In this document: positions 22,046 to 33,364 of the stretch, one piece after another | Layout: every line of letters starts with the position of its first letter | Numbering within the stretch: the first letter of the stretch is position 1 | From: Petaurus breviceps papuanus | Lineage: Eukaryota; Chordata; Mammalia; Diprotodontia; Petauridae | NCBI GenBank assembly: GCA_028583685.1 | Contig: JAMXIF010000051.1 | Coordinates: 44,721,003 to 44,785,002 of the forward strand | Length of the DNA: 64,000 nt | Direction: 5' to 3' | Notes under the pieces: model-generated | Database searches by the model: none | What the model saw: the letters and a program-made list of their open reading frames with translations, nothing else | Told to the model about the DNA's origin: nothing | Program-made: the position numbers and the translations under genes

Positions 22046-22500
22046 CATTTTTTTGGTATTTTATTTTGAATGTCAGTTTTATTTTACTTTTAAAAATTTT
22101 TTCTCTCTTTGAATATTATGAGTTTCTTTCCTTGGGAATCTTATTTAACTGGTTTATGGCACATAAACTTTGCTCTGCTCAAGAGACCTTGGTTTGAACA
22201 GCCAGCAAAGGAAAATACAACTTTCTCAGTGTTGTTGTGAAGTTACAAGAATATCTGAAATATGGGGCCATTTTCTTTTCTATTACAATTATTGGGAGAG
22301 ACATCAGAAAGATGTCTCTTTTATATGACTTCCTTTGTATTTATCTTTCCTAAGGATTGAATTCTGATTATAGTTGAATTCTGATTTTTTTTTTCTTGGC
22401 TATTTTCTGGAGATTAAAATAAGTTCCTGACAATTCTGACTCATGGTGGCAGTATGACTCTGGGCAAATCTGTTAACATTTAAAGATCCTCAGAAAGCTT

Positions 22501-22649
22501 TTTTTTTTTTTGATTGGCAATTGGGGTTAAGTGACTTGCCCTAGGTCACACAGCTAGTTTTTGTGTTAAGTGTCTGAGGCTGGATTTGAACTCAGGTCGT
22601 CCTGACTCCAGGGCTGGTACTCTATTCACTGCAACACCTAGCCACTCCA
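22501..22649 (-). mobile_element. tRNA-derived SINE
   Basis: T tract, ggcaattggggttaagtgac, tcaggtcgtcctgactccag, ending in caacacctagccactcc. Near-perfect duplication cctcagaaagctt / cctcagatagctt flanks it at about 22488 and 22650. Confidence 0.85.
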
Positions 22650-22784
22650 CCTCAGATAGCTTTTTAAGACTGAAGCTGATTATGATGGGTAAAATTACTG
22701 TACCAGGGGTACACCAAGAGAATTGCAAGTCACATCCCCATGCCCTATCCCTTGAGGATATTGTCTAAGATTTCCAGGCATGTT

Positions 22785-22990
22785 AGAGGCAGCATGGCTT
22801 GGTGGACGGGGGCTGGCTTTAGGGTTAGGGAGACCAGGGTTCACATCCCAGATTGGACAGATAATGGCTCATGTCTTTTAACTCCTTAGTGCTGCAGGGA
22901 ACTTTCTAAACCTATAAGTGATCCATAAGCTGCTGATCTGTCTGGGTGGTTTCCATTTCCAAACTGAGAGTCAACTATACTGAGATGGTA
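22785..22990 (+). mobile_element. Long tRNA-derived SINE
   Basis: The head gaggcagcatggcttggtgg and the box gttcacatcccagatt are followed by the 3' half with cataagctgctgatctgtct. It is the best-preserved 5' end of this family in the window. Confidence 0.65.
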
Positions 22991-23029
22991 ACAGGGTCAG
23001 ATGCCTCTCCTGCTTCCCCAAATAAAAAA

Positions 23030-23115
23030 AAAATGTATATTATATAGAAATTATTATTATATGATACCATACTATATTATATAATATTTTACATTACATC
23101 ATATGTATAATAAAA
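23030..23115. repeat. AT-rich simple sequence
   Basis: An A tract followed by tatata/attatt-type sequence. Confidence 0.7.
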
Positions 23116-23869
23116 AGCATATAAAATGATAGGTGATGTTTTTTTGTACTTTACTAGATAAAGATTAATCAGTGGAAAATTTTGTGAGATTTAGAGTCCC
23201 ATTTGGGCTGTATTTTCACAACAGTGCTTCAGAAATTCTGCAGTAGTTTTCGTAGTCTATTCCCCCAAAAGGGAAAGGGGGAGTAGGAGTAGAAGATGTT
23301 TACTGTCCTATTACTGTGTATCTTCCCTCAATTGGTATCAATCTCCACCCATCAATGCCTTCTTATCTTATGTGATTCTTATCCGTTTTCCCATATATCT
23401 TCTAGAGAAGGTGACAATGTGCTGGGCGCCTTTGTCTAGATCTTTTGATATTCCATGGTTACCAAAGAAGCTTGAGGTGAGGAGTGGGGAATCTATCTGT
23501 TACTCCATGCTCTTCCTACATCTCATCCCCTTTTCTGATCACATCTTTCTTGGGTATTCATGGTTTTTTTCCCCCTCACACTATGAAAGCTTTTATTGAA
23601 TGTAATAATAAAGTTTTATTAAATTTTCTTTTTTACTATTCTGAACTTGACAAACACCAGCCAATATGAACATCTCCACATTCAAAGAAGAGAAGAAAAA
23701 AGATTAGATACAAAACTGAAACTATTACATATAGCTTGTTTGAAAAAAGTATTGATATTAGATTCTTAATATCAAATATTAATGAAAATATTAAATTTAA
23801 CATGGCAATACCAACATTTCTTTGCTTCTCTCTGCCTCCTGAACTTCCTTTGGCTTTCTTCTGTGCATT

Positions 23870-24245
23870 TTAAAATTGCTTCATTGATTCTTTTTTCTTC
23901 TTTTCTTTTTTTGACATTACCACCATTATCTTCTTTCCCTCACAAAGGTCCTTCCCTTTCAAAAAGAAAAACCCTCCCTTAAAACAAACAAGCAGAACTG
24001 AGCAAAATTGAGTGTCTGAAAATGACCAGCCTAGTAGTAGTGTTGCTGGGTCAAAGAGTATGCACAATTTGGTGACTTTTTGGGCATGGTTCTAAGTTGA
24101 TTTCTACACCAATAGTATATTAGTGTGCTTTTCCTCCCAAAGTCCTTCCAACAATTGTCAATTCCCTTTTTTGTCTTTGCTAAAATGATGTGTGTGAGGT
24201 GAAGCCTCAAGAGTTGTTTAGTTTGAATTTGCCCCTTTATTGTTG
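23870..24245 (-). mobile_element. L1 3' region fragment
   Basis: In reverse orientation it holds gttgctgggtcaaagagtat, gggcatggttctaagttgat and gtgtgtgaggtgaagcctca, landmarks shared with the L1 copies at 36820 and 60630. Confidence 0.72.
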
Positions 24246-24439
24246 ATTTTGATGGGGCACCTGGAAAATGGGACCTTGGAACAGCAATCCTGAAGGTCTT
24301 CCTCTCCCAGCCTGATTTTTTTTTTTCCTTTTCTTCTAATTAAAGGGGACATCTCTTCACTCACTTCTTAAAGAGGCTTATTCACTGAATGGGCATTACC
24401 TTACTCTAAGAGAGTATGTGGAAAGGCCTTCGCCTAAAA

Positions 24440-24648
24440 GGGCCAGGGTCTCTCATTGCATCATGGGTCATCCAATCATCCTGATGAATATCTGGTCACT
24501 GGATCCAGATGGCTCTGGAGGAGAAAGTGAAGCTGGTGACCTTGTGCAGCCCTCACTCAAATCAAATCAGTTGACCACTGCAAGTCATGTCATCATTTCT
24601 CTGATGCCATGGTCCTCTTTGAAAATGAAGAACAAACACAATTGATTA
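24440..24648 (+). repeat. Dispersed repeat of unnamed family, copy 1
   Basis: It contains ccagatggctctggaggaga, aagctggtgaccttgtgcag and a 3' end tttgaaaatgaagaacaaac. A second, more diverged copy lies at 32715. I recall this sequence as widespread in marsupials but cannot assign the class. Confidence 0.55.
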
Positions 24649-24756
24649 GGAACATTTTTCTTTTCATGAGGTTGTTAATAGCTTACATTTCTTCCTTCAT
24701 ATCCTTTAATTTTCTGTTGGACAGCAGTTCTTAGACATTGTATCAATTCCCTACAT

Positions 24757-24824
24757 GGAGTATCCCCAAAGTCACAAGTTATTAAAGCTTAAAACTGTAC
24801 TAAGACTCTTGGGACACCCTGTAT
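24757..24824. mobile_element. Short palindromic mariner-like MITE
   Basis: It starts tatccccaaagtcacaag, has the central palindrome ttaaagcttaa, and ends taagactcttgggacaccct before gta. It is the cleanest of the three copies. Confidence 0.65.
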
Positions 24825-25084
24825 ATTTTATATATAATTTTTTTTATATATAAATCTTTATTTGAGAGAAAAACTTGCTGCAACATTGTCCTCCCCTCCC
24901 TCCCAGTTAACTGCTTTCCTTCTGTTTCTCAAAGTGAAGATTCTACATGGCTTCAATCTTGAAACAGTACTCTCTCAGAAAGGTCACCTAAAAAGCAATG
25001 GAGAGAATGGTAAGTGTAAGTAGACTTCAGTGTGTTTCCAACAATGACCTACATGCAAGAAGCAGAGTAAGGTCATATCATAAA

Positions 25085-25395
25085 GAAATGAAAGGAAATG
25101 AGAAAGATGCCTCTTAAAACTATCCCCAGTGGGGAGAACTCTTAACCAAACAAGAGATAGAGAAGATTATAGGAAACAAAAATCAACAATTTTGATTATG
25201 TAAAATTGAAAAGTTTTTGCACAAATAAAGCCAATATAGTTAGAATTAGAAGAGACAGTTAATTGGGGAAAAAAATCTTTATAGGCAAATTTCTTTAAAA
25301 AAAAAAAGCCTTATCTCCAAAACACATAAAGCATTGGTACAAATATATAAGAATGAGAACCTTTCCCAAATAGAAGAAATGTAAGCTTTCAGATA
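25085..25395 (+). mobile_element. L1 ORF2 3' fragment
   Basis: Sense strand of L1 ORF2 near the end: accaaacaagagatagagaa, ttgattatgtaaaattgaaa, agtttttgcacaaataaagc. It is interrupted by stops and is inactive. Confidence 0.75.
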
Positions 25396-26227
25396 CGAGT
25401 TGGGTGAACGTGGAGAAGTTAACCTCTTTCCTTAGTTTCCTCGTGTGTAAAATGGGGATATTAACATAGGGTGGTAGTGCAGAACATGTGTCGAGTGAGA
25501 AGACTAGCATGGAGGCCACTTTGGCTTGATCTGAATGGGGGGGTGGTGCTTAATGTCCAATGTGTCTGGAAAGATAACTTTAAAAGTTGGAGGAGTTTAT
25601 ATTTGATTCTAGTGAGCTTCTCCCATGGCTTTAGTTGGCCTGTTATTCTGCAGTAGGCCACTGGGAATTCCTAAGGAAATTAGAAGAGCTCTTGTAAAAA
25701 AAAAAAAAAAACAAAGAAACAAACAAATGAGTTGGAGTTGGTGAAAAGAATGAGCTCATCTGTTCATTCTTTGCTCATGGCCACAGTCTGGTGAAGTGAA
25801 GGGACAGCTCCTGAACATAATTCAAGATTCCATCACTAGGTGTCAGTAGAAGCCTTTCAAATATCTTCATGCTCTCCAGCCTTTTATTGTGAATTCAGAG
25901 CATGTTTCATAGGCAAACAGAGCAAACGTTGAGTAGATAAATGATGGGTTATTGGGGTTTTTCCCTTCTTCCCATTCCTGGTTTGAGAGGAAGTAGAAAG
26001 AATTATTATGGACAGTTTTCAGGTTTAATGTGGATTTTCGCAGCTGTATCACACAGCCAAATCCTATATAATTTCTCCTGATCATCTCATGGAAAGCTTA
26101 TCTGAGCCCATGAAAATGTTTCAAGTGACCAGAGCTGCATAGCCAAATACTTTCTCACTTACTTTGGAAGAACTTTGGAGGCGTACGTCAGCAGAAGTAG
26201 GCCACTTGCCCTTCTATTTATATGCTG

Positions 26228-26362
26228 TGGCAGTGTGCTTCACAGTGGAAGCCAGATTTGGAGTCACAGGACCAAGAATTCAAATTTGACCTTTTGCAAG
26301 TCTTAACTATTGTGACCTTAGACAAGTCACTTAACCTCTCTGCGCCTCAGTTTCTTTATTCT
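26228..26362 (+). mobile_element. MIR
   Basis: It shows ccagatttggagtcacagga and gtgaccttagacaagtcact, with the 3' end replaced by an L1 end. Confidence 0.7.
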
Positions 26363-26365
26363 TCC

Positions 26366-26872
26366 CACTTAATAGTATTTTATTTTTTCCAATTTACATG
26401 CAAAGATAGTTTTCAACTTTCAATTTTAGGAGATTTTGAGTTCTAAATTTTTTTCTTCTTCCTTTCCCTCCCCCTTCCCCAAGATGGCATGCAATCTGAT
26501 ATAAGCACATGTACAACCATATGAAACATTTCCACATTAGTCATGTTGTAAAAGAAGAATCAGAAGAAAAGGGAAAAACCATGAGAAGGAGAAAACAACA
26601 ACAAAAATGAGAAAGTAGTTTGCTTCAATCTGCATAGAGACTCTGTAGTTCTTTCTCTGGATATGAACAACATTTTCTGTCTTGAATTGTCTGAGATCAT
26701 TGCATTGTTGAGAAGAGCCTTAGCTCTTAGTTCCATCAAAGTTGGTCAGTGCAAATGTTGCTGTTACTGTGTACAAGGTTCTTTCTCCTGGTTCTGCTCA
26801 CTTCACTCAGCATCAGTTCATGTAAGTCTTTCCATGTTTTTCTGAAATCTGCTCATCATAGTTTCATTATTT
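26366..26872 (-). mobile_element. L1 3' UTR and end of ORF2
   Basis: Reverse L1 end: ttttccaatttacatgcaaa, ccaagatggcatgcaatctg, gtagtttgcttcaatctgca, ctcctggttctgctcacttc. The order matches the copy at 63305. Confidence 0.8.
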
Positions 26873-27054
26873 CTTAAATGATGGGGTTGGGCTAGGTGGC
26901 TTATAAGGTACTTCCTAACTCTCATTCTGTGATTTACAGATTATACATTATGTTTGGGATGTACTCTTTCCTTGCCTCTATGCTCTTGAAATCCCTAGAT
27001 CATGTGAAATCTCAACATCTATGAGATCTTTCCTGGTTCTCCTAGTTCATAAGA

Positions 27055-27236
27055 TCACAGATCTAGTGTTCAAAGGGACTTCAGAGGCCATCTTATCATT
27101 TAATTGACAAAGAACCTGAGGCCCAGTAGAGTTAATGAACTTGGTTAAAGCCACATGGAGAGTCAGCAATAAGGAGCAGGATTTGAACCCAGGTCCTTTG
27201 TCTCTAGAGTCAATGTTCTTTCCATTGTGCTATACT
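27055..27236 (-). mobile_element. MIR-related CORE SINE
   Basis: It shows gacttcagaggccatcttat, aagaacctgaggcccagtag and gatttgaacccaggtccttt, ending in ccattgtgctatac. Confidence 0.68.
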
Positions 27237-27344
27237 ATCGCCGTCTTTTTTGCTTTTCTATTTAACTGATATTATATCATATTTAGTTTGTACACACTTC
27301 ATATTTACTTATCTATTTCCTTCCTTTCCCTCCCAACCCCCAGT

Positions 27345-27425
27345 AGAAAATAAACTCCTTGAGACCAGGTACTGTTTTGTTTTTCTGACATTGTAATCTC
27401 AATGTGTAACACAACACCTTGCACC
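27345..27425 (+). mobile_element. L2 3' end
   Basis: It shows gaaaataaactccttgagac and acacaacaccttgcaccc. Confidence 0.5.
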
Positions 27426-27427
27426 CA

Positions 27428-27581
27428 GACTCAAAGTTTTAGAGCTGTTCTGGACCTTAGAGGTAATCCAATCCTCATTTTACTAAATGAGAAAATTGAC
27501 ATCCAGAGAAATTAAATGATTTGCCCAAGGTTTCCCAGGTAGTAAGTGGCAGAGCCAAGATTTGAATTCAGGTCCTTCAAC
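27428..27581 (-). mobile_element. MIR-related CORE SINE
   Basis: It shows ctggaccttagaggtaatcc, gatttgcccaaggtttccca and gatttgaattcaggtccttc. Confidence 0.65.
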
Positions 27582-27583
27582 TC

Positions 27584-27842
27584 CAGCTAAATAGTATAGT
27601 AGATAGAACATCTGGTCTGGAGTCAGGAAGACTCATCTTCCTGAGTTCAAATCTGGCCTCAAACACTTACTAGCTGTGTGACCCTGGGCAAGTCATTGAA
27701 CCCTGTTTGCCTCAGTTTCCTTACTATAAAATGAGCTGGAGAAGGAAATGGCAAACCATTCAAGTATCTCTGCCTAGAAAACCCCCAAGAGGGTAACAAT
27801 GAGCAAGACTCAACTGAAATGACTGAATAACAACAAACAACA
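27584..27842 (+). mobile_element. Full-length SINE with long 3' tail
   Basis: Head aatagtatagtagatagaac, core tagctgtgtgaccctgggca, tail ggagaaggaaatggcaaacc and a final aacaacaaacaac. Confidence 0.86.
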
Positions 27843-27849
27843 ATCTATG

Positions 27850-29230
27850 ACTCCAAATCCATTACTTTTTTTTCCCCCGTGGAATGGAATCTAATATTGT
27901 AACAATCCCTAGAAGAAAATATGCAGCATGGAATGAACATATAGATAGAAGAGTTAATGAATAAAATAAGAAAAAGAATTGGAGACACATTAGACCCTGG
28001 GACAAGCAGGGAGCTCAGGGAGAAAGGCCAATCCCAACTTGAAAAGCTTTGAAAGCCAATTAGAAAGATAGAGGAGAGAAAGTCTTAGAAAGATGAAAAC
28101 AATGGTAACAAATAGAAAGCAGTGTCGACACTGGATGGCAGCAACCGTTCAGCTCTGCAGACCCAGAGGAAAATGAGCAAAGAGAAAAACATCATTTCAC
28201 AGTGTAGCGGATGTCAATTGGGTTTAGAGTGAGGAAAACTTGAGTCTCAGTGAACAAAAGAGTCTTTGGAGCCACATTAACTTTTCAAAAGTACAGACTA
28301 CCTAGTACTTTCTTGGGAACCGTTGATAACTTTCAGAGAGAGCACATTTACAGAGTGTTAGACAAGAAATAGAGTTGGATGCACAAATTCTCATAGAGAC
28401 AACAGCAAGCAAACAAGCAATGAGGAATTCTTTGGTGCTGTTTGTTTTTTTTGGGCTAAAGAGCTTAAAACCTGCTTAGTGGTGGAGTACTATGGGTAGG
28501 GATCATTGCAGAAGATGTCAAGCTGTTAATATATTAGTTCTGCTGAAACAATTTAAAAAATCTTTTGTTATTCTAAAAACATTTTTAAGTTAAAATCTTT
28601 GTTATAGGGGGATGGTTCCCTGGGCAGAAGAAGTGGGAAGGATGTTTTCAGAAAGGAAGATGATATAAAAACCAAATGGAATTAAAAAAAACCCCGCAAT
28701 GTATCATTATAAGACTTAAAAAAAATTGTAGCCAAGATTGACTTTTGGGACAGTAGATTAGGAATCTCAATGTAAATAAATTGCCTTTCAAAAATCACCT
28801 CATAATATGATCATATTTATTTTTTTTTACTGCATTATATGTTCTTAAATATTCTGGATTTTGCAATTCAAATAACAGTATATTGGAAGAAAAGTTTTAT
28901 GGCTGCTACTGCTTCTTGTGCAAGTAGTAAATCTTTGGGACAGGAAATAAAGAAATAAACCCAGAGAAAGGACCCCATTCGTTTCTTTATGGCTGTGATC
29001 TCAGATTATTGAGCGAGCTAGTACCTGGGAAAGCTGTTTCATTTGGCCTTTATTGTTCTTTTACTTGCTTTTCATTTACTTTAATATTACTATGGAAGGA
29101 ACCATGGCCATAAAATCTGGAGATGTCCCCTTTCTTTCATAGAACTGAGTGTCATGGTTTGTTCAAGGTAGCCTTAGTAGAAGCTCTCTCTGTCTGACCC
29201 CAGCCCATCCCCATGAGTGTGGAACAGAAT
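27850..29230. other. Intergenic stretch, no repeat or exon recognised
   Basis: It is A-rich on the plus strand at 27890-28430 and AT-rich afterwards. I find no splice-bounded frame. A very old repeat could be present below my detection. Confidence 0.4.
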
Positions 29231-29352
29231 TGTGGAACTGTGTTATCTTTTATTTTTAAAAATAATTTTTGACATATATTGTTTTTATATCAAATTAATT
29301 TCTGAAAATATCCTTCTTCCCTTCCCCAGAGTGCCATCACTTGTAACAAAAA

Positions 29353-29537
29353 CAAGAGAGAGGGAGAGAGGGAAAGAGGAGAGAGAGGGGGGAGAAGAAA
29401 GAAGGGGAGAGAGAAAGAGAGGGAGGGAGGAGAGAGATAAGGAGATAGAGAGAGACATACAGAAAGACAGAGAAAGGAGAGATAGAGTAAGGAAGGAAAA
29501 CAAAGGTAGGGAGGGAGGGAGAGAGAGAGAGACAATA
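29353..29537. repeat. Purine-rich (GA)n/(GGGA)n tract
   Basis: About 185 bp of almost pure A/G on the plus strand. Several long open frames here on both strands are products of the low-complexity sequence. Confidence 0.92.
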
Positions 29538-29575
29538 TGTGTAATGTTCCATAACCATAGTCCCTTGGTTTCTTT

Positions 29576-29736
29576 CTCTCTCTCTTTCTTGGAAGGGGGA
29601 AGGCAAGGCATTTGGGGTTGAGTGACTTGCCCAAATTCACACAGCTAGTAAGTGTGTCAAGTGCCTGAGGTTGGACTTGAACTCAGGTCCCCCTGACTCC
29701 AGAGCCGGTGCTCTATTCACTACCTCACCTAGAAAC
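29576..29736 (-). mobile_element. tRNA-derived SINE
   Basis: Reverse SINE with gcatttggggttgagtgact and gaactcaggtccccctgact. Target duplication cccttggtttcttt at 29562 and 29737. Confidence 0.86.
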
Positions 29737-30079
29737 CCCTTGGTTTCTTTTCAAAGAAGGGGGAGAGGAACATTTTCTCATCTTTTCTTTGGGGCCAAGC
29801 TTTGTTATTATAGACAGCATTCTTTCTTTTTTCTCTTTCCATTTGTATTATTGTAGTCATTGTGCATGATTTTGCTTACTTCACTCTGCATCAGTTCATA
29901 TAAGTTTTTCTATGATTCTGCATTCATTATATTCTTCTGTTCTCACAATAAATACATTAATTTTCCATTGTAATAATAACAATTTTTTTTTACACCTCAC
30001 TGGGGGATATGCCTAGGAGTGAGCTCTCTAAGTTGAAGGTTGTAGACATTTCAGTCATCCTGATTTTGTGAAAATGTGT

Positions 30080-31090
30080 AGGGTAGTATAGTATAGCAAC
30101 CAGTCCACTAGAGAATTTCAAAGTAGCAGAGGTGAGACATACTAGGGTAAACAGTATCTGAAGTCCTTTCTATATAATCCCTGACAAATGATCATCCAGA
30201 CTTTCTGGTCAAGTAAATAACTTGCCCTGAAAACTTCATTTTAGCCTTGGTAGAGTGGATGAGCTGGACTAACTAGTCTCTGGGGCTCTTTCCAGCTCCA
30301 AAGCTTATGTTCTTAGTCTAACAAGTAGCAGTACTGCTCAGCCCAAAGGGCTGTGGCTCTATGCCCTCTCCCTCTCCATTAAGGGGTCCTATTGCCATAG
30401 ACTGATTCATAGAGTGATTGGGCTCAATTATAGGGGAGCCTGACTTCCTAAAAGAGGGCCCAGACTTCTTTAATCTTACTCTTTGAATCATTATGCCCCC
30501 TTTCTGTCAGTCAGGTTTTGGACCACGACTAGAGTGTCCCCAAAGTGGGTGGCATAAACGTACTCTAGGCACCATGGAAGTTGGGTATGCTACAGATATT
30601 TATTTCCTCTACACAAAAGAAATGCTGACCCCAAATCCTCTCCCAAATATGCATTAACAAGACTTAAGCAATCAGTAACTTAAAACTGCTCTGTTATTCT
30701 GTGGGAGGTTGAGACTTAAATGTTAGAACATGAAGGCATTTGTGGGACTTCTGATTAGGCTTTTTTTTTTTTTTTTAACATTTTAGTTCTTCATTAACCA
30801 ATGTCCTGCAGATCCAAGTCTTCTGGCAAAGCAGGTCGGGAGCTCTTCTCCTTGCTACCAGGCAGCTTCTACCAATGGATTCAGGATATCTGAATCTCTA
30901 AGTCCCAAATTCGCCCCTAGCCAGGATGCATATATCTTGTTATCAACGCTGGGTCACCCATACTTAAAAAAGGAACTTAGAACAGAAGATAGGGCAGAAC
31001 ATTGTGATCCAGTCTGAAACTCCTCTAATCCAGAATGGGTGTTGGATGATGTCAGGTGTGAGTAGTTTAATATTTAAGGACAGGGTGATT
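30080..31090. other. Intergenic stretch, mostly unassigned
   Basis: A MIR 3' end may lie near 30255-30310 (tctctggggctctttccagc). A T tract at 30764-30778 separates two unlike halves. I recognise no coding exon. Confidence 0.35.
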
Positions 31091-31164
31091 TGGAAAAATG
31101 GTGTTTCCCCTTCCCTCTCTCTCCCAACCCCTCCTTCCTCCTCTTACCTCTCTGAGTGACAGAG

Positions 31165-31395
31165 TTGAGAGTCAGGGAGAGAAAGAGAGAGGGAAAAGGA
31201 GAGGGGAAGAGATGATATTACTTGCTTTCTGGAGAATCAATGGAAAAAGGAGACAGAGAGACAGAGACAGAGAGAGAGACAGAGGCAGAGAGAGAGGGAA
31301 AGAGGGAGAGGGAGGGAGGGAGAGCGACAGAGGAAAAAGGAGAGAGAAAGAGGAGGGAGGGAGAGAGAGACAGAGAGAGAGAGACAGAGAGAGAA
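31165..31395. repeat. Purine-rich (GA)n tract, second locus
   Basis: gagaga, gacaga and ggga units run for about 230 bp, interrupted at 31208-31245 by ordinary sequence. It lies 150 bp before the solo LTR. Confidence 0.9.
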
Positions 31396-31542
31396 TGATA
31401 CCCTTTTGAAAGTCCATCGAATCATTGCTCTTCCTGGTCAGTGACCAATAAGGTGGAGACTTCACTGTCCCCAGAGCTTCCAATTCTTTCAGTGCTCAGG
31501 CATACATACCTGGTACATGAAACAATTAGGGGCTTTGTCATC

Positions 31543-32070
31543 TGTAATGGGAATGCAAATTTGGAAGATCTTCCCTGCCCCTAGGCTAAAGTGCACCTGA
31601 AGCCTGGAGTGGGAGGCTTGTTTTTCAGTAGATACTTCTTGGCCAGTGAGTCAATAAGGTTGTTACATTCTCTGAGCCAGGAGAAGGCTATATAAGCCCT
31701 GATGTGTAGCTTTGTTTTGGGGGCTCACTTTGAGAAGTGTTCTGTGATTTGATATGGATTCTGGGAAGCCGATGTCCTGAACCCCCCTCCCCCCCCGGCT
31801 TTGAAAAAACCCAGATGTTGACTGGGTATGGATGTAATGGTTTGACAGTTTGAAATCTGTCTACTAGATCTGTTTCTGTCTTGATAATTCTGTCTGTGTA
31901 CTTTGAAGTTCGGGGTGCCGACCTTTTCCCCTGAAGAAGGTAAACGATATATGTCTGACTGATTAAAGTAAGCTTGTTAACCCATTTTGAGTTGCTTTCC
32001 TTTATCAAAGCAGATCCAAGAACCTGTGGTGGCAGCAACCATGAGGACGCTTGGGGTGCTTGCTGCTACA
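31543..32070 (+). mobile_element. Solo LTR of a retrovirus-like element, copy 1
   Basis: A 528-bp element starting TGTAATGG and ending GCTACA, flanked by the perfect 5-bp duplication tcatc (31538-31542 and 32071-32075). It has a TATA box (tatataag, about 31690) and an ATTAAA signal at 31962. No internal region is attached, so it is the product of LTR-LTR recombination. A homologous LTR in reverse lies at 50002. The intact target duplication suggests a fairly young insertion. The family is unnamed; 5-bp duplications occur in several ERV classes. Confidence 0.9.
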
Positions 32071-32277
32071 TCATCCCCCAATGCTGAGACACTGAGCTTG
32101 TCCACAGCGTTTCTTAGAAGCAGAAGGGGCAATTCTGTGCGCTCCTTGTTCCATTAGGATGGGGCCTGACTGGGGAATAGACAAGCTAAAAGGCCCCTGG
32201 CTCCTGGCACTTACGTCACCCAGAAGGGGTGGGAACTTGGTGTTCAACATTATGTGCACATATAGATGTAGGTGGGC

Positions 32278-32430
32278 TAACAGGAAGGAGCCTTGGATGT
32301 GGAATCAGATGCCTTGAGTTTTAATCCTGACTCTCCCACTTGTCTGCGTGACTTTGGCTAGGTCCCTGTACTTTTCTGTGCCTCAGCTGACCTGATCTGT
32401 ACATGAACACTTCCAGCCTCTTTCAGGGCT
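32278..32430 (+). mobile_element. MIR
   Basis: It shows tggatgtggaatcagatgcc, gtgactttggctaggtccct and a 3' end at cttccagcctctttcagggc. Confidence 0.62.
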
Positions 32431-32714
32431 GCTCATCCACCTTTGGTGTCCACCTTCACTTAACTCTTACCTGTGGCTCCAAGAAGCTGTAGTGTGCTCA
32501 GCAGCCATATCCTGGTAAACTATCTCAGCAGATGGACTAAGCCAGGTTAAGGCAGCTGTCAGTGAGTGAAGGGAGTGTATACCCCAAGCATGTGAAGACT
32601 TCTCTGCTGGAATAGGCAGATGAGAACAATTTATTCCAATGGCCCTGAAGTGGTTGTCTTCAAGCAGGTGCTGTGGAGGGCTTAGAGCTTGTCCAGGCAT
32701 CGGAGACACCAAGG

Positions 32715-32905
32715 TCATCCACATCATCCTGGGCCATCGCCAGTCATCTTGACTTTTGTCCTGCTGGATTTTGATGATTCAGGAAGGAAGAGTGAGGATG
32801 ACGCCTGAGCAACTCTGCCTCACTTAAATCCAATTCATGCACAAGTCAAGACATCACCCATGATATCACTGGTCCTCTGAAAACAAAGGACGAATAACAA
32901 AAAGA
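32715..32905 (+). repeat. Dispersed repeat of unnamed family, copy 2
   Basis: It aligns with 24440-24648 by eye: gaagagtgaggatgacgcct, ctgcctcacttaaatccaat and ctctgaaaacaaaggacgaa. Confidence 0.5.
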
Positions 32906-33364
32906 AAAACAGCTATTCAGTGGTCCACCTGGAACTCATTCTCATTTCTTATGTTGCTGATGAAAAAAAAAAAAAGGACAAACAGGCAGCAGAAGAGAGA
33001 GGAAGATGGGAAGTAAGGGAGTGATCAGAACGTTTCTGCCAAGATTACTTTCAGATCTCTCCTGATGGGGGCTCTGCTTGAATCAGGGTCCATTAAGGTA
33101 TTGGCGCAGCTTTGCTGATTATTGATTGTTCTTACTTGATTTTTTTATCCGATTTGTTACATACTGAATGTTTTCACATTGTTTATATTTGGGAGAGTAG
33201 ATCTGTGGAAGTGTTATGGACTGTATTAAAACTTTGGGTCCATTCAGACTTATTGGCCCTGAGATCTCTTCCCACTTTGTAACTCTATGAATAATTTAAA
33301 AGAAAGCATGTCCCATCAAGTTATGGGTTTGAAGTATTTGTTCATAGGGTCATGACATTTCTTA

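Larger units (their letters stand above)
19789..22065 (+). other. EOGT: EOGT 3' UTR (approximate extent)
   Basis: This is the sequence after the EOGT stop, up to the best polyadenylation candidate. It holds a degraded minus-strand MIR (20225-20545) and a plus-strand SINE (21150-21299). The rest is AT-rich and single-copy looking, especially 21310-22060. The end is inferred from AATAAA at 22040 and is the uncertain part. ATTAAA at 20998 would give a shorter UTR. Confidence 0.55.
29235..30060 (-). mobile_element. L1 3' region, carrying a GA tract and a SINE
   Basis: The L1 landmarks cttccccagagtgccatcac (left) and ttgcttacttcactctgcat with cagttcatataagtttttct (right) flank a purine-rich expansion and a younger SINE. 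Confidence 0.68.

Noticed and set aside
23607-23612. AATAAA as the main EOGT polyadenylation site
   Set aside because: It lies 1.5 kb past an earlier AATAAA with a better downstream context and beyond two SINE insertions; possible only as a minor distal site.
29217-29640. Several overlapping long frames on both strands
   Set aside because: They are translations of a GA-rich tract, with Arg/Glu or Ser/Leu runs and no other sign of a gene.
30520-30575. A fourth copy of the mariner-like MITE starting agagtgtccccaaag
   Set aside because: Only about 15 bp match and no second arm is present, so chance is likely.
31098-31483. Long frames on both strands rich in RER or SLS repeats
   Set aside because: They result from the second purine tract; no splice or promoter context supports a gene.
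31688-32038. 116-codon minus-strand frame, with a similar one at 49961-50314
   Set aside because: Both lie within the two homologous solo LTRs and read the strand opposite to the LTR; they are chance frames in an LTR.
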